Part shown: positions 52,371-60,607 of the stretch, one piece after another
Position numbering within the stretch: the first letter of the stretch is position 1
Layout: the number at the start of each line of letters is the position of its first letter
Source: Bog-756 sp050014755
GTDB lineage: Bacteria > Actinomycetota > Acidimicrobiia > Acidimicrobiales > RAAP-2
Assembly: GCA_050014755.1 (NCBI GenBank)
Contig: JBEKCS010000009.1
Location: 8,336 to 72,335, forward strand
Direction: 5' to 3'
DNA: 64,000 nt
Translations under genes and position numbers: made by a program
The notes under the pieces: model-generated
The model's input: only the letters and a program-made list of their open reading frames with translations
Database searches by the model: none
Told to the model about the DNA's origin: nothing

Positions 52371-53429
52371 ATGAGTCCGGAACACACGTCGCCACGACGC
52401 ACATTCGCCAGCGACAACTGGGCCGGCGTGCATCCCCAGGTCCTGGAGGCGATCGCCCGTGCCAATGACGGCGGGCACACCCCCGCCTACGGTGCCGACC
52501 CGTGGACGACGGAGGCGGAGCGCCTCTTCCACGACCGGTTCGGCCCGGACGCCGAGATCTACTTCTCGTTCAACGGAACCGGCGCCAACGTGGTGGGACT
52601 GCAGTCGCTGCTGCGGCCCCACGAAGCGGTGGTCTGCGCCGACAGTGCACACATCAACGTCGACGAGTGCGGCGCCCCCGAGCGGTTCCTGGGAAGCAAG
52701 CTCCTGGGCGTCCCCACGCCCGACGGCAAGTTGACGCCCGAGCTCGTGGCGTCGGCCGTGACCGGCATCGGCGACGAGCACCACGTCCAGGCCCGGGTGG
52801 TCTCGATCACCCAGAGCACCGAAGTGGGCACGGTCTACACCGTGGACGAGATCGCCGCACTGGCCCGGTGGGCACATGCCCACGCCATGTTCCTCCACCT
52901 CGACGGCGCCCGCATCGCCAACGCGGCCGCCTCGCTGGACGTGGACCTCGGCGCTTTCGGGCAGGAGGTCGGCGTCGATGTGCTGTCGTTCGGGGGGACC
53001 AAGAACGGCGCACTCGGGGCCGAGGCGGTGATCAGCTTCCGGGACGAGTCCGAGACCGGACTCCGTTTCATCAGGAAGCAGTCGATGCAGCTGTCGTCGA
53101 AGATGCGGTTCGTTGCCGCCCAGTTCGTGGCCCTGTTGACCGACGACCTGTGGCGTACCAGCGCCGAGCACGCAAACGCCATGGCCCGGCGGCTCGCCGC
53201 CGGTGCATCCGCGGTCCCTGGCGTGCGGCTGGCCTACCCGGTCCAGGCCAACGGCGTGTTCGCCGTCCTGCCACCCACCATCACCGCGGGGCTGCAGTCC
53301 GAATACCCGTTTTACGTCTGGGACCCGACCGCCGACGTGGTGCGGTGGATGGCGTCGTTCGATACCACCGAGGACGATGTGGACCGGTTCGTCGGTCGGC
53401 TGGCCGAACTCATGGAGCAGCACGGCTGA
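52371..53429 (+). CDS. ltaE: Threonine aldolase-like PLP enzyme
   Basis: Fold-type I PLP enzyme of 352 residues resembling low-specificity L-threonine aldolase, which splits threonine into glycine and acetaldehyde. Motifs are FASDNWAGVHPQVLEAI at the start, YFSFNGTGANVVGLQ, HINVDECGAPE, FLHLDGARIANAAASL and the PLP lysine at about residue 211 in SFGGTKNGALG. The ATG has GGGACCCCTCCCG upstream rather than a strong ribosome site, consistent with coupling to ettA. Related beta-eliminating lyases cannot be excluded. Confidence 0.88.
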   Translation: MSPEHTSPRRTFASDNWAGVHPQVLEAIARANDGGHTPAYGADPWTTEAERLFHDRFGPDAEIYFSFNGTGANVVGLQSLLRPHEAVVCADSAHINVDECGAPERFLGSKLLGVPTPDGKLTPELVASAVTGIGDEHHVQARVVSITQSTEVGTVYTVDEIAALARWAHAHAMFLHLDGARIANAAASLDVDLGAFGQEVGVDVLSFGGTKNGALGAEAVISFRDESETGLRFIRKQSMQLSSKMRFVAAQFVALLTDDLWRTSAEHANAMARRLAAGASAVPGVRLAYPVQANGVFAVLPPTITAGLQSEYPFYVWDPTADVVRWMASFDTTEDDVDRFVGRLAELMEQHG

Positions 53430-53521
53430 CGCCGTCCGAGGGAGCCGGGCCCGCTCCGCCCGAGCATGGCGGCCGGTCAGGCCACCATGGCGGTGCGCCT
53501 GCCCTGGGGAGGGTCGGGTGG

Positions 53522-54325
53522 TCAGGTCGGGGGTCGGCCCGGACCGGGCGGACCGGCGAAGGCCTGGGCGATGGACATCCAGTCCTCGGCGAGTGAACCG
53601 GTCACCACCAGGTCGGTATCGGCGAGATTGCGGCGATGGGCCACGGCCAGGCAGAAGTCGAGCGCTGAGCCGGTGACGGTGGCCAGCGGCACGCCTTCCG
53701 CGTCGTCCCCGATCTCCCAGACCCAGGCCTCCCCGGCCGGATTGGTGACCGCCACTTGGATCCTGCCCTCCGGCACGTCCCGGCCCCGGACCGCGTAGGA
53801 GAACGGTCGCGCCCGTACGCCGAGATGGGCGATGTGGAAGAGGCGGGCGGTGGCGACGCGCTCGGTGCCCAGGGCGTCGCACACGTCCTGGCCGTGGGCC
53901 CACGTCTCCATGAGTCGGGCCGAGAGGAACGACAGGACCCCCATGGGGGGACCGAACCAGGGGACCCTGGCCTTGGGATCGGCCACGGCAAACGCCGCGA
54001 CCATGGCCCGATGGGCCGTCTCCCACCACTCGAGGAGCTCGTCGCCACCCATCGCCCGCCCCGGGACGAGATGGACGTCCATGGGATCGCCCTCGCTGAC
54101 CATGACCTTGTCAGCGAGCTGTCCGAACCCCTCGGGATCGACCATGGCCAGCCGGCCCGCTTCGTCGAAGAAGGCGAGGTGACTGATCTGATCACGCACG
54201 GCCCAGCCCTCCGCGGGGGTGAGGAGATCCCACTCGGGAGCGTCGTCCGCCAGGTCTTCGACCACAGACCGAAGGTCGTCGTATTCGGCGTCGAGATCAG
54301 ACAGGAGCTCGGTGAGTGTGATCAT
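53522..54325 (-). CDS. TIGR03084-family (mycothiol-dependent isomerase-like) protein
   Basis: DinB-like four-helix protein of 267 residues. The N-terminal part reads LTPAEGWAVRDQISHLAFFDEAGRLA with a conserved His, and the middle reads RLMETWAHGQDVCDALG with Trp-Ala-His-Gly-Gln-Asp. Together these supply the His-rich metal site of the mycothiol maleylpyruvate isomerase superfamily. The C-terminal SCP-like domain includes VTGSALDFCLAVAHRRNLADTDL. On the minus strand TAGCCT lies 6 nt before the ATG, so the gene may be leaderless. The thiol cofactor and substrate are inferred from family only. Confidence 0.85.
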   Translation of the reverse strand: MITLTELLSDLDAEYDDLRSVVEDLADDAPEWDLLTPAEGWAVRDQISHLAFFDEAGRLAMVDPEGFGQLADKVMVSEGDPMDVHLVPGRAMGGDELLEWWETAHRAMVAAFAVADPKARVPWFGPPMGVLSFLSARLMETWAHGQDVCDALGTERVATARLFHIAHLGVRARPFSYAVRGRDVPEGRIQVAVTNPAGEAWVWEIGDDAEGVPLATVTGSALDFCLAVAHRRNLADTDLVVTGSLAEDWMSIAQAFAGPPGPGRPPT

Positions 54326-54364
54326 GGGTGGAGGCTACGTCACCGAGGTGCGCCGCGGCCGGAA

Positions 54365-54661
54365 CTAGCGATCCGTCTCGAGCCACGCCCGGCTCACGTC
54401 GAGCACTTCGATCTCGGGATGCGACCAGACGAACTGCTCGACAGAGTCGAGGATGGCCTCGACCTGTCCCGGCGATCCCGAAACGGTGGCGAACCCCAGC
54501 TCACACCGTTGCCACTGGTCCTGATACCCGACCTCGGCCGCAGCCACCCCGAACCGGGACCTGCACGCCTCGACCAGGTGCCGCACCGTCGTTCGCTTCT
54601 CCTTGAGCGAGTGACTCTCGGGAATCCGCAGTTCGATGTCGAGGGCGCAGGCGTGGATCAT
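54365..54661 (-). CDS. DUF503 family protein
   Basis: Small protein of about 98 residues with the DUF503 signature: LDIELRIPESHSLKEKRTTVRHLVEACRSRFGVAAAEVG, followed by QWQRCELGFATVSG. The family, often beside ribosome-binding factor genes, has no settled function. The start is uncertain: ATG 54661 matches the usual family N terminus, while a GTG at 54715 would add 18 residues. Neither has a good ribosome site. Confidence 0.8.
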   Translation of the reverse strand: MIHACALDIELRIPESHSLKEKRTTVRHLVEACRSRFGVAAAEVGYQDQWQRCELGFATVSGSPGQVEAILDSVEQFVWSHPEIEVLDVSRAWLETDR

Positions 54662-54721
54662 CCACACAGGATGGCCCACCCACGCGACGGACACCGCACC
54701 GTCTGGCAACGGCACGCCGGT

Positions 54722-54795
54722 GGCCGGACGGCGGAGGCTGGAGGGTGGAGGTCGGAGTCCGGACGGCGGAGGCCGGAGTCCGGAAGCCGGACGCG
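54722..54795. repeat. Imperfect GC-rich tandem repeat
   Basis: Degenerate copies of a GGACGGCGGAGGCCGGAGTCC-like unit, written here in part as GGACGGCGGAGG, recur two to three times in the non-coding space after the DUF5666 gene. I see no gene in the surrounding 54716-54925 interval. Confidence 0.5.
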
Positions 54796-54925
54796 ACGGA
54801 TCCCGCCACGCCGGGATCGGACATGACGGGATCCATCGAAGCCTGGGAGGCCGCCCGGCCGGGCGATGGGGTGGGGGAACCCGGACCGGTAGCTCCGTCC
54901 CAGGTGATCCTGGACGGCAGCTCCG

Positions 54926-55546
54926 TCAGGAGACTGCGGTTGTCCCCCATGTCGAGCCGGAGTTCGACCCGGTCGTCGGTGCCGGGGGCCGTCCCGTCCC
55001 TCCATTCGGACCGAGGTCGCCACGCGTCCCCGCGGGAGGGGTGCCTCCTGGGCCGTTCGGGCCGCCGACGGCCACCTTAGCGGCGGTCACCGTGTCGGAG
55101 GACTCGGTACCGAAGACAGCCACGTGGGCACCCACCACGACGTCGGCGAAGCTGGGCGAGGACACCCCCCGATCGAGGTAGGAGGTGGTGGAGCCGACGT
55201 CCACGGTTACCGTGCCGTTCCGGGTGGTGAGGGTGAAGGTGTCGGTTCCGACCGTGGCAACCGTGCCCATGGCCACCGGCGGGGTGCCGCCGGACCAGGT
55301 CCCGCCTGTGGGTGCTGCGCCCGGTGCGCCCGGTGCGCCGGGTGCGCCCGCTGACGCCGACGGGGCTGTTCCGGGAGTGGCGGCCCCGGCCACGGCGCCA
55401 CCGCTGACAGCCAGACCGAGAGCCATCGTCGCCGCAGTGGTCAGTCGCAGGGTGCGCCGACGACGCTGGCGGAGATTCGGGAAGGGACTGGGGTGATTCG
55501 ACGACGCCGATGCGGCCGGCTGGCCCGGTGTCTCGTGAATGCTCAT
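54926..55546 (-). CDS. Secreted DUF5666-like protein
   Basis: Exported protein of 206 residues. An Arg-rich n-region (RQRRRRTLRLTTAATMALGLAVSGGAVAGA) forms a long signal sequence with cleavage expected near residue 56. An Ala/Pro/Gly linker with GAPGAPGAPGA follows, then a small beta domain VATVGTDTFTLTTRNGTVTVDVGSTTSYLDRG...VVVGAHVAVFGT typical of DUF5666, and a Gly/Pro/Thr-rich tail. Its function is unknown; such domains often occur on cell-surface proteins. The ATG has a weak GAGGAG upstream. Confidence 0.75.
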   Translation of the reverse strand: MSIHETPGQPAASASSNHPSPFPNLRQRRRRTLRLTTAATMALGLAVSGGAVAGAATPGTAPSASAGAPGAPGAPGAAPTGGTWSGGTPPVAMGTVATVGTDTFTLTTRNGTVTVDVGSTTSYLDRGVSSPSFADVVVGAHVAVFGTESSDTVTAAKVAVGGPNGPGGTPPAGTRGDLGPNGGTGRPPAPTTGSNSGSTWGTTAVS

Positions 55547-55563
55547 GTCGTACTCCTCTGGTT

Positions 55564-55599
55564 GGTTCCGGGTTGTTCCGGGTTGTTCCGGGTTGTTCG
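55564..55599. repeat. 10-bp tandem repeat upstream of the DUF5666 gene
   Basis: GGGTTGTTCC is repeated about three and a half times just upstream of the start of the minus-strand DUF5666 gene. It may affect that gene's leader or promoter. Confidence 0.7.
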
Positions 55600-55731
55600 G
55601 TCCCGCAGGTGGTGTAGGTGCGGTTCGACAGGGCTCAGCATCGACTTCGGATCTGTGTCCGACCTGGCAGCACGGGTAGTGGTTCCTTGGGATGCCGCTG
55701 TCCTGTCACACCCGGGTGGAAGGCTCGTCCC

Positions 55732-57402
55732 ATGACATCGACCACGGCTCTGGGTGCAGCGGCGACCCGCATCCCCGGCACAGCCGTGCTCTCCGATGCT
55801 CCACCCGACCACACGGGTTCCCCGTTGAGCTCCGACCCGCGGACGACCGGCTCGACCCGCCCCGGATCGACGCGGAGGGTGCAGTCGGCCGAGGGGCTGG
55901 GGTCGCCGGTCGCAAGGGCCACCGAACTCCTCTCTGACGTCCTCGCCCGACTCGACCCGGCCACACTCACCGGGCCCGATGCGGCGCGGCTCTACACGTT
56001 GTTCGCCGGCGTCGAGCGCCTGTCCATGGCCGGCAAGACCCTGCTCGCACCGCGGATCGACGAATCGGGCGTCTGGCGCGACGGTGGACACCGCACGTCG
56101 GCCGTCATGCTCGCCGAACTCGAGGGCGTTCCCACAGGCCAGGCCCGGAACACCCTGGAAGTGGGCCAACGCCTCTCCCAGCTTCCTGGAACCGAGGAGG
56201 CACTGCGGAACGGCTACCTCTCCGGCCCCAAGGTGGCCGAACTGTCCGGGGCCGCCGTCCTGGATCCGGGAAACGAGGCCTCCCTCCTCGCCGGCGCTGC
56301 CGATCAGCCCCTCCAATTGGTCAAGGAGCGCTGCCAACGGGCCCGGGCCACGGCCGAACGGCACGATCCGATCGCCACCGTGCGCCGGATCCACGGGGCC
56401 CGACACTTCTCCTCGTGGACCGACTCGGAGGGAGCGTTCTGCTTCCAGGGAAGGGACACCGCCGACCGTGGGGCCCTGATCCTCGAGCAGATGAACCACG
56501 CGGTCGCGCGGCTACGCAAGGCGAGGAGGTCACGTGGCGGATCGGCGTCCGCCGAGCGGGCGGAGGCCCCTCCCGTCGACTCCGATCGAGCGCTCCGCGC
56601 TGATGCATTCTTCCTGTTGATGACCGGTCGGTCGCCCGCCGACCCGTCGGATGGCGGCAGGGGCGACAGACGAGGCCGCGGCCCGGACCTACGCCCCCGT
56701 CGCGAGTCTGAGATCCCGACAGGCGTCCCGGGCACCGGGACGGGGGACGACGATCCCGGACCGCCGGCCGACCAGATCACTCCCGAGCTCGACTTCGGCA
56801 CCTTCTCTCCCCCGCGGATGAACGGCTCGGGGACAGGGGGCGACCCACCAGGTGTCGCGGTCACCGATTCGCCCCCAAGGACATCCTCGACCGATGCCGA
56901 CGACGTGATCGACCGACCGCCGACGTGCTCGGTGATGGTGCGGGTCGACCTCGACGCGTTGCTTCGCGGGCATTCGCTGCCCGGCGAAGTCTGCGAGATC
57001 GACAATCAGGGTCCCGTTCCGGTGGCCATGGCCCGCGACATGGCGAACGATTCGTTTCTTCGGTTCGTATTCCATCGAGCGGGCGATATCCGCTCCGTCT
57101 CGCACTTCGGACGCACGATCAACCGAAGCCTCCGTACCGCGCTGGCCCACCGCGACAGGTGCTGCGTGGTCCCCGGATGCGGCGTCCCCTTCGGCCTCGA
57201 GATCGATCACGTCGTCCCCTTCGCCGAGGGTGGCCCGACGGAGCTCGACAATCTTGCCTTGTTGTGCCACCACCATCACTACCTCAAGACCTACGAGGGA
57301 TGGACTCTGGAACGGACTGGCACCGGCGACGACGGGTCGACATCGTGGGAGTTCGTGGCCATGCCTGCGTTCGGTAAGGAACCCGGTCTCGGGATCGACT
57401 GA
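55732..57402 (+). CDS. DUF222/HNH endonuclease-domain protein (13E12 type)
   Basis: The protein has 556 residues in the actinobacterial 13E12-repeat family. A DUF222 region (about residues 60-215) contains LEVGQRLSQLPGTEEALRNGYLSGPKVAELS. A variable Pro/Gly/Asp-rich linker spans about 290-385. The C-terminal HNH domain (about 460-530) reads RDRCCVVPGCG, then LEIDHVVPFAEGGPTELDNLALLCHHHHYLKT, giving the Cys pair and the His-Asn-His core. These genes are multicopy and often diversify in actinobacteria; a link to mobile elements is suspected but not shown. The ATG follows AAGG. Confidence 0.88.
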   Translation: MTSTTALGAAATRIPGTAVLSDAPPDHTGSPLSSDPRTTGSTRPGSTRRVQSAEGLGSPVARATELLSDVLARLDPATLTGPDAARLYTLFAGVERLSMAGKTLLAPRIDESGVWRDGGHRTSAVMLAELEGVPTGQARNTLEVGQRLSQLPGTEEALRNGYLSGPKVAELSGAAVLDPGNEASLLAGAADQPLQLVKERCQRARATAERHDPIATVRRIHGARHFSSWTDSEGAFCFQGRDTADRGALILEQMNHAVARLRKARRSRGGSASAERAEAPPVDSDRALRADAFFLLMTGRSPADPSDGGRGDRRGRGPDLRPRRESEIPTGVPGTGTGDDDPGPPADQITPELDFGTFSPPRMNGSGTGGDPPGVAVTDSPPRTSSTDADDVIDRPPTCSVMVRVDLDALLRGHSLPGEVCEIDNQGPVPVAMARDMANDSFLRFVFHRAGDIRSVSHFGRTINRSLRTALAHRDRCCVVPGCGVPFGLEIDHVVPFAEGGPTELDNLALLCHHHHYLKTYEGWTLERTGTGDDGSTSWEFVAMPAFGKEPGLGID

Positions 57403-57595
57403 ACCGAGTGAGCTCGGTCATCCTCCGGCTGCGTGGCGTCCCGGAAGCAACGGCGCGTCGATGAGTCGTTCCGCAAACCGGTCACCGGATCGCCCCACCG
57501 CGGCGTGGGGTCCGTGGTCAGGGCCCGGTCCGGCCCGGCCCGGCCCGCGAAGCGAGGAGCAAGGTGCGAGATGCGGGGTATCCGGGTCACCTGAC
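57403..57595. other. Intergenic spacer with GC-rich repeats
   Basis: This 193-nt interval between convergent genes contains a short run of CGGCCCGGCCC repeats near 57530. I see no gene or clear terminator. Confidence 0.4.
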
Positions 57596-58678
57596 TCACG
57601 GATCGAACTCGACGAGCGTCGGGAAGGACCCCGATGTGTCGACGGCATCGAGATAGAGCTCCCGCTTACCCGACGGCGATCCCGGCACGCCCGACCAGGC
57701 GGCGTACGCCATCAGTTCCTGTCCGTCGTCTGCGGTGAAGAACGACGGTCCACCGGGTCCGCTGACACCACTCGCCGTGCTCACCGCCTGCGGTGACAGC
57801 CCGTTCGCACACGGTCCCGACGGCGAGTCACAGCCCACGACGCCGATCGAGTACGAGGACGTCGACCACCGGTTGCCGCTGAAGAACAGGAACAGGCCGT
57901 TTGCCGTCGGCAGCATCGCCGGTCCCTCCACCACCCCGTTCTCCCACGGGGCGGAGGCCGACAGGAGGAGCGACGGCACGCCGACCAGGGCATCGTCCCC
58001 GTCGGACAACCGCTCCGACCACACCTGCTGGGGTGCGCCGTTGGCCCCGTCGCTCTTCCAGACGAGATAGTCGGTGCCGCCGTCGGCCATGACGTAGGGG
58101 TCGATCGACCCTCCGAGGGCCACCTGGCAGAGGAACGGCTGCCTGCTCGTGTCGACGAACGGGCCGAGTGGCGACCTCGACACCGCCCGGCCGATGCACT
58201 GGATGCCGAGTTCGGCATCGCGCGCCGCATAGAACATCTCGAAACCGCCACTCGGGTCCGGTGCCACCGCCGGCGCCCACGTGTCTCCCGGCTTCGACCA
58301 CACCGGCAGCACGGGCAACGCCTCCTTGGGCGCCGACCACTTCGCAAGGTCGGTCGATGTGATCACCTGGATGTGGAAGCCACCCGACTGGGTCGCGTAG
58401 GCGTAGTAACGGCCGTCCACCACCAGGACCGACGGGTCGGGGAAGTCACCCCGGTAGACGGCGCCGCTTATTCGGGGTCGGTGGGACGGAGGCGGCGAGG
58501 CGCTGCCGGTCGTCCGGGTGACGACGAGGGTGGCGACGAGAGCGGCGGCGAGAGCGGCAAGAGCGGCAAGGGCGACGAGTGCGATCCCTGGCGAGAGTGC
58601 CTCCGCGAAGCGGGCACGGGCCCGGATCCGAGCCGGTGAGCCGGAACGGACGCGACCCTGCCCGGGCCGGTCTGTCAT
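57596..58678 (-). CDS. Secreted GH43-like glycosidase
   Basis: Five-bladed beta-propeller glycosidase family protein of 360 residues. A membrane anchor or signal segment (about residues 32-58) precedes the mature part. The motifs YRGDFPDPSVLVVDGRYYAYAT (general base Asp), GGSIDPYVMADG (second Asp) and ENGVVEGPAML (general acid Glu) give a full catalytic triad. Related enzymes act on arabinans or xylans; the substrate here is unknown. The start overlaps the methyltransferase gene stop by 4 nt, so the two are co-translated, suggesting a role in surface glycan metabolism. Confidence 0.83.
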   Translation of the reverse strand: MTDRPGQGRVRSGSPARIRARARFAEALSPGIALVALAALAALAAALVATLVVTRTTGSASPPPSHRPRISGAVYRGDFPDPSVLVVDGRYYAYATQSGGFHIQVITSTDLAKWSAPKEALPVLPVWSKPGDTWAPAVAPDPSGGFEMFYAARDAELGIQCIGRAVSRSPLGPFVDTSRQPFLCQVALGGSIDPYVMADGGTDYLVWKSDGANGAPQQVWSERLSDGDDALVGVPSLLLSASAPWENGVVEGPAMLPTANGLFLFFSGNRWSTSSYSIGVVGCDSPSGPCANGLSPQAVSTASGVSGPGGPSFFTADDGQELMAYAAWSGVPGSPSGKRELYLDAVDTSGSFPTLVEFDP

Positions 58679-59463
58679 CGCCCGATCGACTTACGGCACA
58701 CCAGGTACAGCTCGGTGTTCACGAATCGCGGACCACGGCGGATCGGGCTCCCGTGACTCCCCACCACCTGGAACCCGTGCCGTCGGAGGTCGGCCAGCGT
58801 GGTCCGGTAGTCGAACCCGGTATGGGGGTAGATGAACGGCAAGCCGTCGATGTCGTGCACGGGACGGTCCTCCCTGGGGTGGCCCTTGGCGGCGGGAAGA
58901 ATGGTGTCCCAGCGCGCGTCGTACTCCCCGCTCCGGCGGATCAACCGGAACACGCCCTTACCCAGCGCCATGAGGTAGAGCTCGTTGGGCACTCCGAGAA
59001 CCAGGAGTCCCGTCGGCGCGAGCAGGCGGAAGATCTCCTCGAGAGCCTCGTCGATCTGGGCCGCCGGCAGGTGCTCCACCACTTCGCAGCACGTGATCAC
59101 GTCGAAGCTTCCCGACTCGAGCGACGTGGTCGACCCGACAGCTTGGTTGGCTTGGTTGGCCTGGTTGGATTCGGTTGTCTCGGTTGTCTCGGTTGTTTGG
59201 TTTGCAGGGGCCTGCACGCCGGCTACGGCCTGCTCGAGCATGGTGGCACTCGGGTCGTAGCTCACGACCGACGCATCGGGAAACCGGCTGAGGAACCGCC
59301 GGCACAGCGCCCCGTCGCCGCCCCCGAAGTCGAGCATCCGACCGCCGAAACCACTCCCATGCTCGATATCGACGTGCCACAGCGCATCGTCCAGCCTGCG
59401 ATTCTGTAGCCAGCGCTTGACGACGTTGGGGTCGTCGGTAGTGATGTCCGCGTAGGACGGCAT
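58675..59463 (-). CDS. SAM-dependent methyltransferase with low-complexity insert
   Basis: Class I methyltransferase of 262 residues. Motif I reads GGRMLDFGGGDGALCRRF (about residues 40-57), motif II VVSYDPSATML, and motif IV ITCCEVVEHLPA. Between motif II and IV lies an Asn/Thr/Gln-rich insert of about 25 residues (NQTTETTETTES followed by NQANQANQ), encoded by short tandem repeats at 59141-59207, that is absent from typical family members. The ATG has GGAG upstream. It overlaps the GH43 gene. The acceptor is unknown; a sugar or cell-envelope substrate is possible from context. Confidence 0.83.
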   Translation of the reverse strand: MPSYADITTDDPNVVKRWLQNRRLDDALWHVDIEHGSGFGGRMLDFGGGDGALCRRFLSRFPDASVVSYDPSATMLEQAVAGVQAPANQTTETTETTESNQANQANQAVGSTTSLESGSFDVITCCEVVEHLPAAQIDEALEEIFRLLAPTGLLVLGVPNELYLMALGKGVFRLIRRSGEYDARWDTILPAAKGHPREDRPVHDIDGLPFIYPHTGFDYRTTLADLRRHGFQVVGSHGSPIRRGPRFVNTELYLVCRKSIGR

Positions 59464-59595
59464 GGGTCCGGTCTCCAGTGCGCCGAGCGGCCCGGAGGGG
59501 CCCGTCGGTCAGCGCCGAGCCTAGTGAACCCCCGACCGAGGCACGGGTCGGGTGTGGACGAGGGTCGAGGGGTGACCGGAGGACCGCCGGTCCGT

Positions 59596-59627
59596 CGTGT
59601 CGCCGTGTCGCCGTGTCGCCGTGTCGG
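59596..59627. repeat. 8-bp tandem repeat, four copies
   Basis: CGTGTCGC is repeated four times (last copy ends in G) in the spacer between the methyltransferase and the thioredoxin-like gene. It is non-coding, so copy changes would not affect a frame. Confidence 0.75.
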
Positions 59628-59648
59628 CAACGTCTCAGGGCACTACAG

Positions 59649-60233
59649 CTAGCGACTGAGCCCTGCCTCGATCGTCGAAGCGACATCGGACCATCCGAAG
59701 CCGACCGTTTCGGCGAGAACCCGACGCGACGACGGTTCGACGAGGACCAGGAACGGATAGCCGGTCACCCGGTAGTCGATCCACGCCCGATCGCTCATCA
59801 CCACCGGCAGCTCTCGCAACCCTGCTGCGAGTTCGCCAACCTCCGTCGCCGACGCAGCGCCGGCACCTCTGGTCACGACGACGGGGAGTACACCGGAGAG
59901 CGCAGGGTCCGTCCCGGCGGCGAGCCCGCGCCAGAATTCGTCGCATCCGTCGCACCGCGTGGCGAGGAAAAGGAGGAGGACCGGTCGGTCGACATCTGGG
60001 AGATGAACGGCCACCGGCAGCCCGCCGGGGTCGGTGCCCTCCACGTCCGCCGCGATCCATGTGGCCACTTCGTCCGCAACACCGGACGGAATGGGCCGGA
60101 GACCGGACACGAACGCTGGATCGGAAAGGGGATGTACCCGCTCCTCGGGCATTCCTGCGCCGGGGTCGGGAGCACCGTCCACTGAGGTGCCCACTGAGGT
60201 TTCGGCCGTTGGGTCGGAAGGTGGGTCGATCAC
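59649..60233 (-). CDS. Thioredoxin-fold protein
   Basis: Probable thioredoxin-like protein of 194 residues. The central part reads VLLLFLATRCDGCDEFWRGLA, giving a CxxC (CDGC) active site after a hydrophobic strand, and later VTGYPFLVLVEPSSRRVLAETVGF, which supplies the cis-proline position. The first 80 residues are unlike the family. There is no signal peptide or clear membrane helix. The start is uncertain: GTG 60233 fits the spacing to the preceding gene, and ATG 60152 is an alternative. It follows a small zinc-ribbon gene on the same strand. Confidence 0.68.
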   Translation of the reverse strand: MIDPPSDPTAETSVGTSVDGAPDPGAGMPEERVHPLSDPAFVSGLRPIPSGVADEVATWIAADVEGTDPGGLPVAVHLPDVDRPVLLLFLATRCDGCDEFWRGLAAGTDPALSGVLPVVVTRGAGAASATEVGELAAGLRELPVVMSDRAWIDYRVTGYPFLVLVEPSSRRVLAETVGFGWSDVASTIEAGLSR

Positions 60234-60273
60234 GTCGGGGTCCAGTCCATCCCGCCTGCTCCGACAGCCGGAG

Positions 60274-60573
60274 TCAGGACGGTTCGGGCAGCCCTGGGAC
60301 GAGGATCTCGACCGCGTTTCCGTTGCCGCACCACCGGCACGACACCTCTTCCACCGATTCGTCGAGCACCTCGACATCCTCGATGGTGAGTTCACCGCCG
60401 ACCGAGAAGTGGTGGAACGCGTTGGTCCTTCTCGTGGTGACGACGTTGAAGCGAGTCAGGTTCCCGCAGGCCGCGCAGCGATAACGGACAACATCGGTGG
60501 TGGCGGCGGTGGCGGCGTTGGAGTCGGAGATCACCCCTACAACGGTAGCCGCGTCATCCAAGGCCACGTCCAT
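60274..60573 (-). CDS. Small zinc-ribbon-like protein
   Basis: The protein has 99 residues. It carries RYRCAACGNLTRF and later VSCRWCGNGNAVEIL, giving two CxxC pairs about 45 residues apart that would bind one zinc ion. Between them lie TNAFHHFSVGGELTIEDVEVL. I recall similar short actinobacterial proteins without assigned function. It is divergent from the DEDD nuclease gene, with only 34 nt between the start codons, so their promoters overlap. Confidence 0.72.
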   Translation of the reverse strand: MDVALDDAATVVGVISDSNAATAATTDVVRYRCAACGNLTRFNVVTTRRTNAFHHFSVGGELTIEDVEVLDESVEEVSCRWCGNGNAVEILVPGLPEPS

Positions 60574-60595
60574 TCCTGACCAAACACCTGTTCGC

Positions 60596-60601
60596 TACAG
60601 T
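60596..60601 (+). promoter_or_regulatory. Candidate -10 element (leaderless) for the DEDD nuclease gene
   Basis: TACAGT lies 6 nt before the ATG at 60608 and no ribosome site is seen. The same hexamer at nearly the same spacing precedes pilT. Confidence 0.5.
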
Positions 60602-60607
60602 GTGCAC

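Noticed and set aside
55732..57402. DUF222/HNH gene considered as part of an intact mobile element
   Set aside because: No transposase, integrase, terminal inverted repeat or duplication was found around it.
57481..57595. GC-rich run considered as a tRNA or small RNA
   Set aside because: No cloverleaf pairing, T-loop or anticodon arm could be drawn; it looks like a simple repeat-rich spacer.
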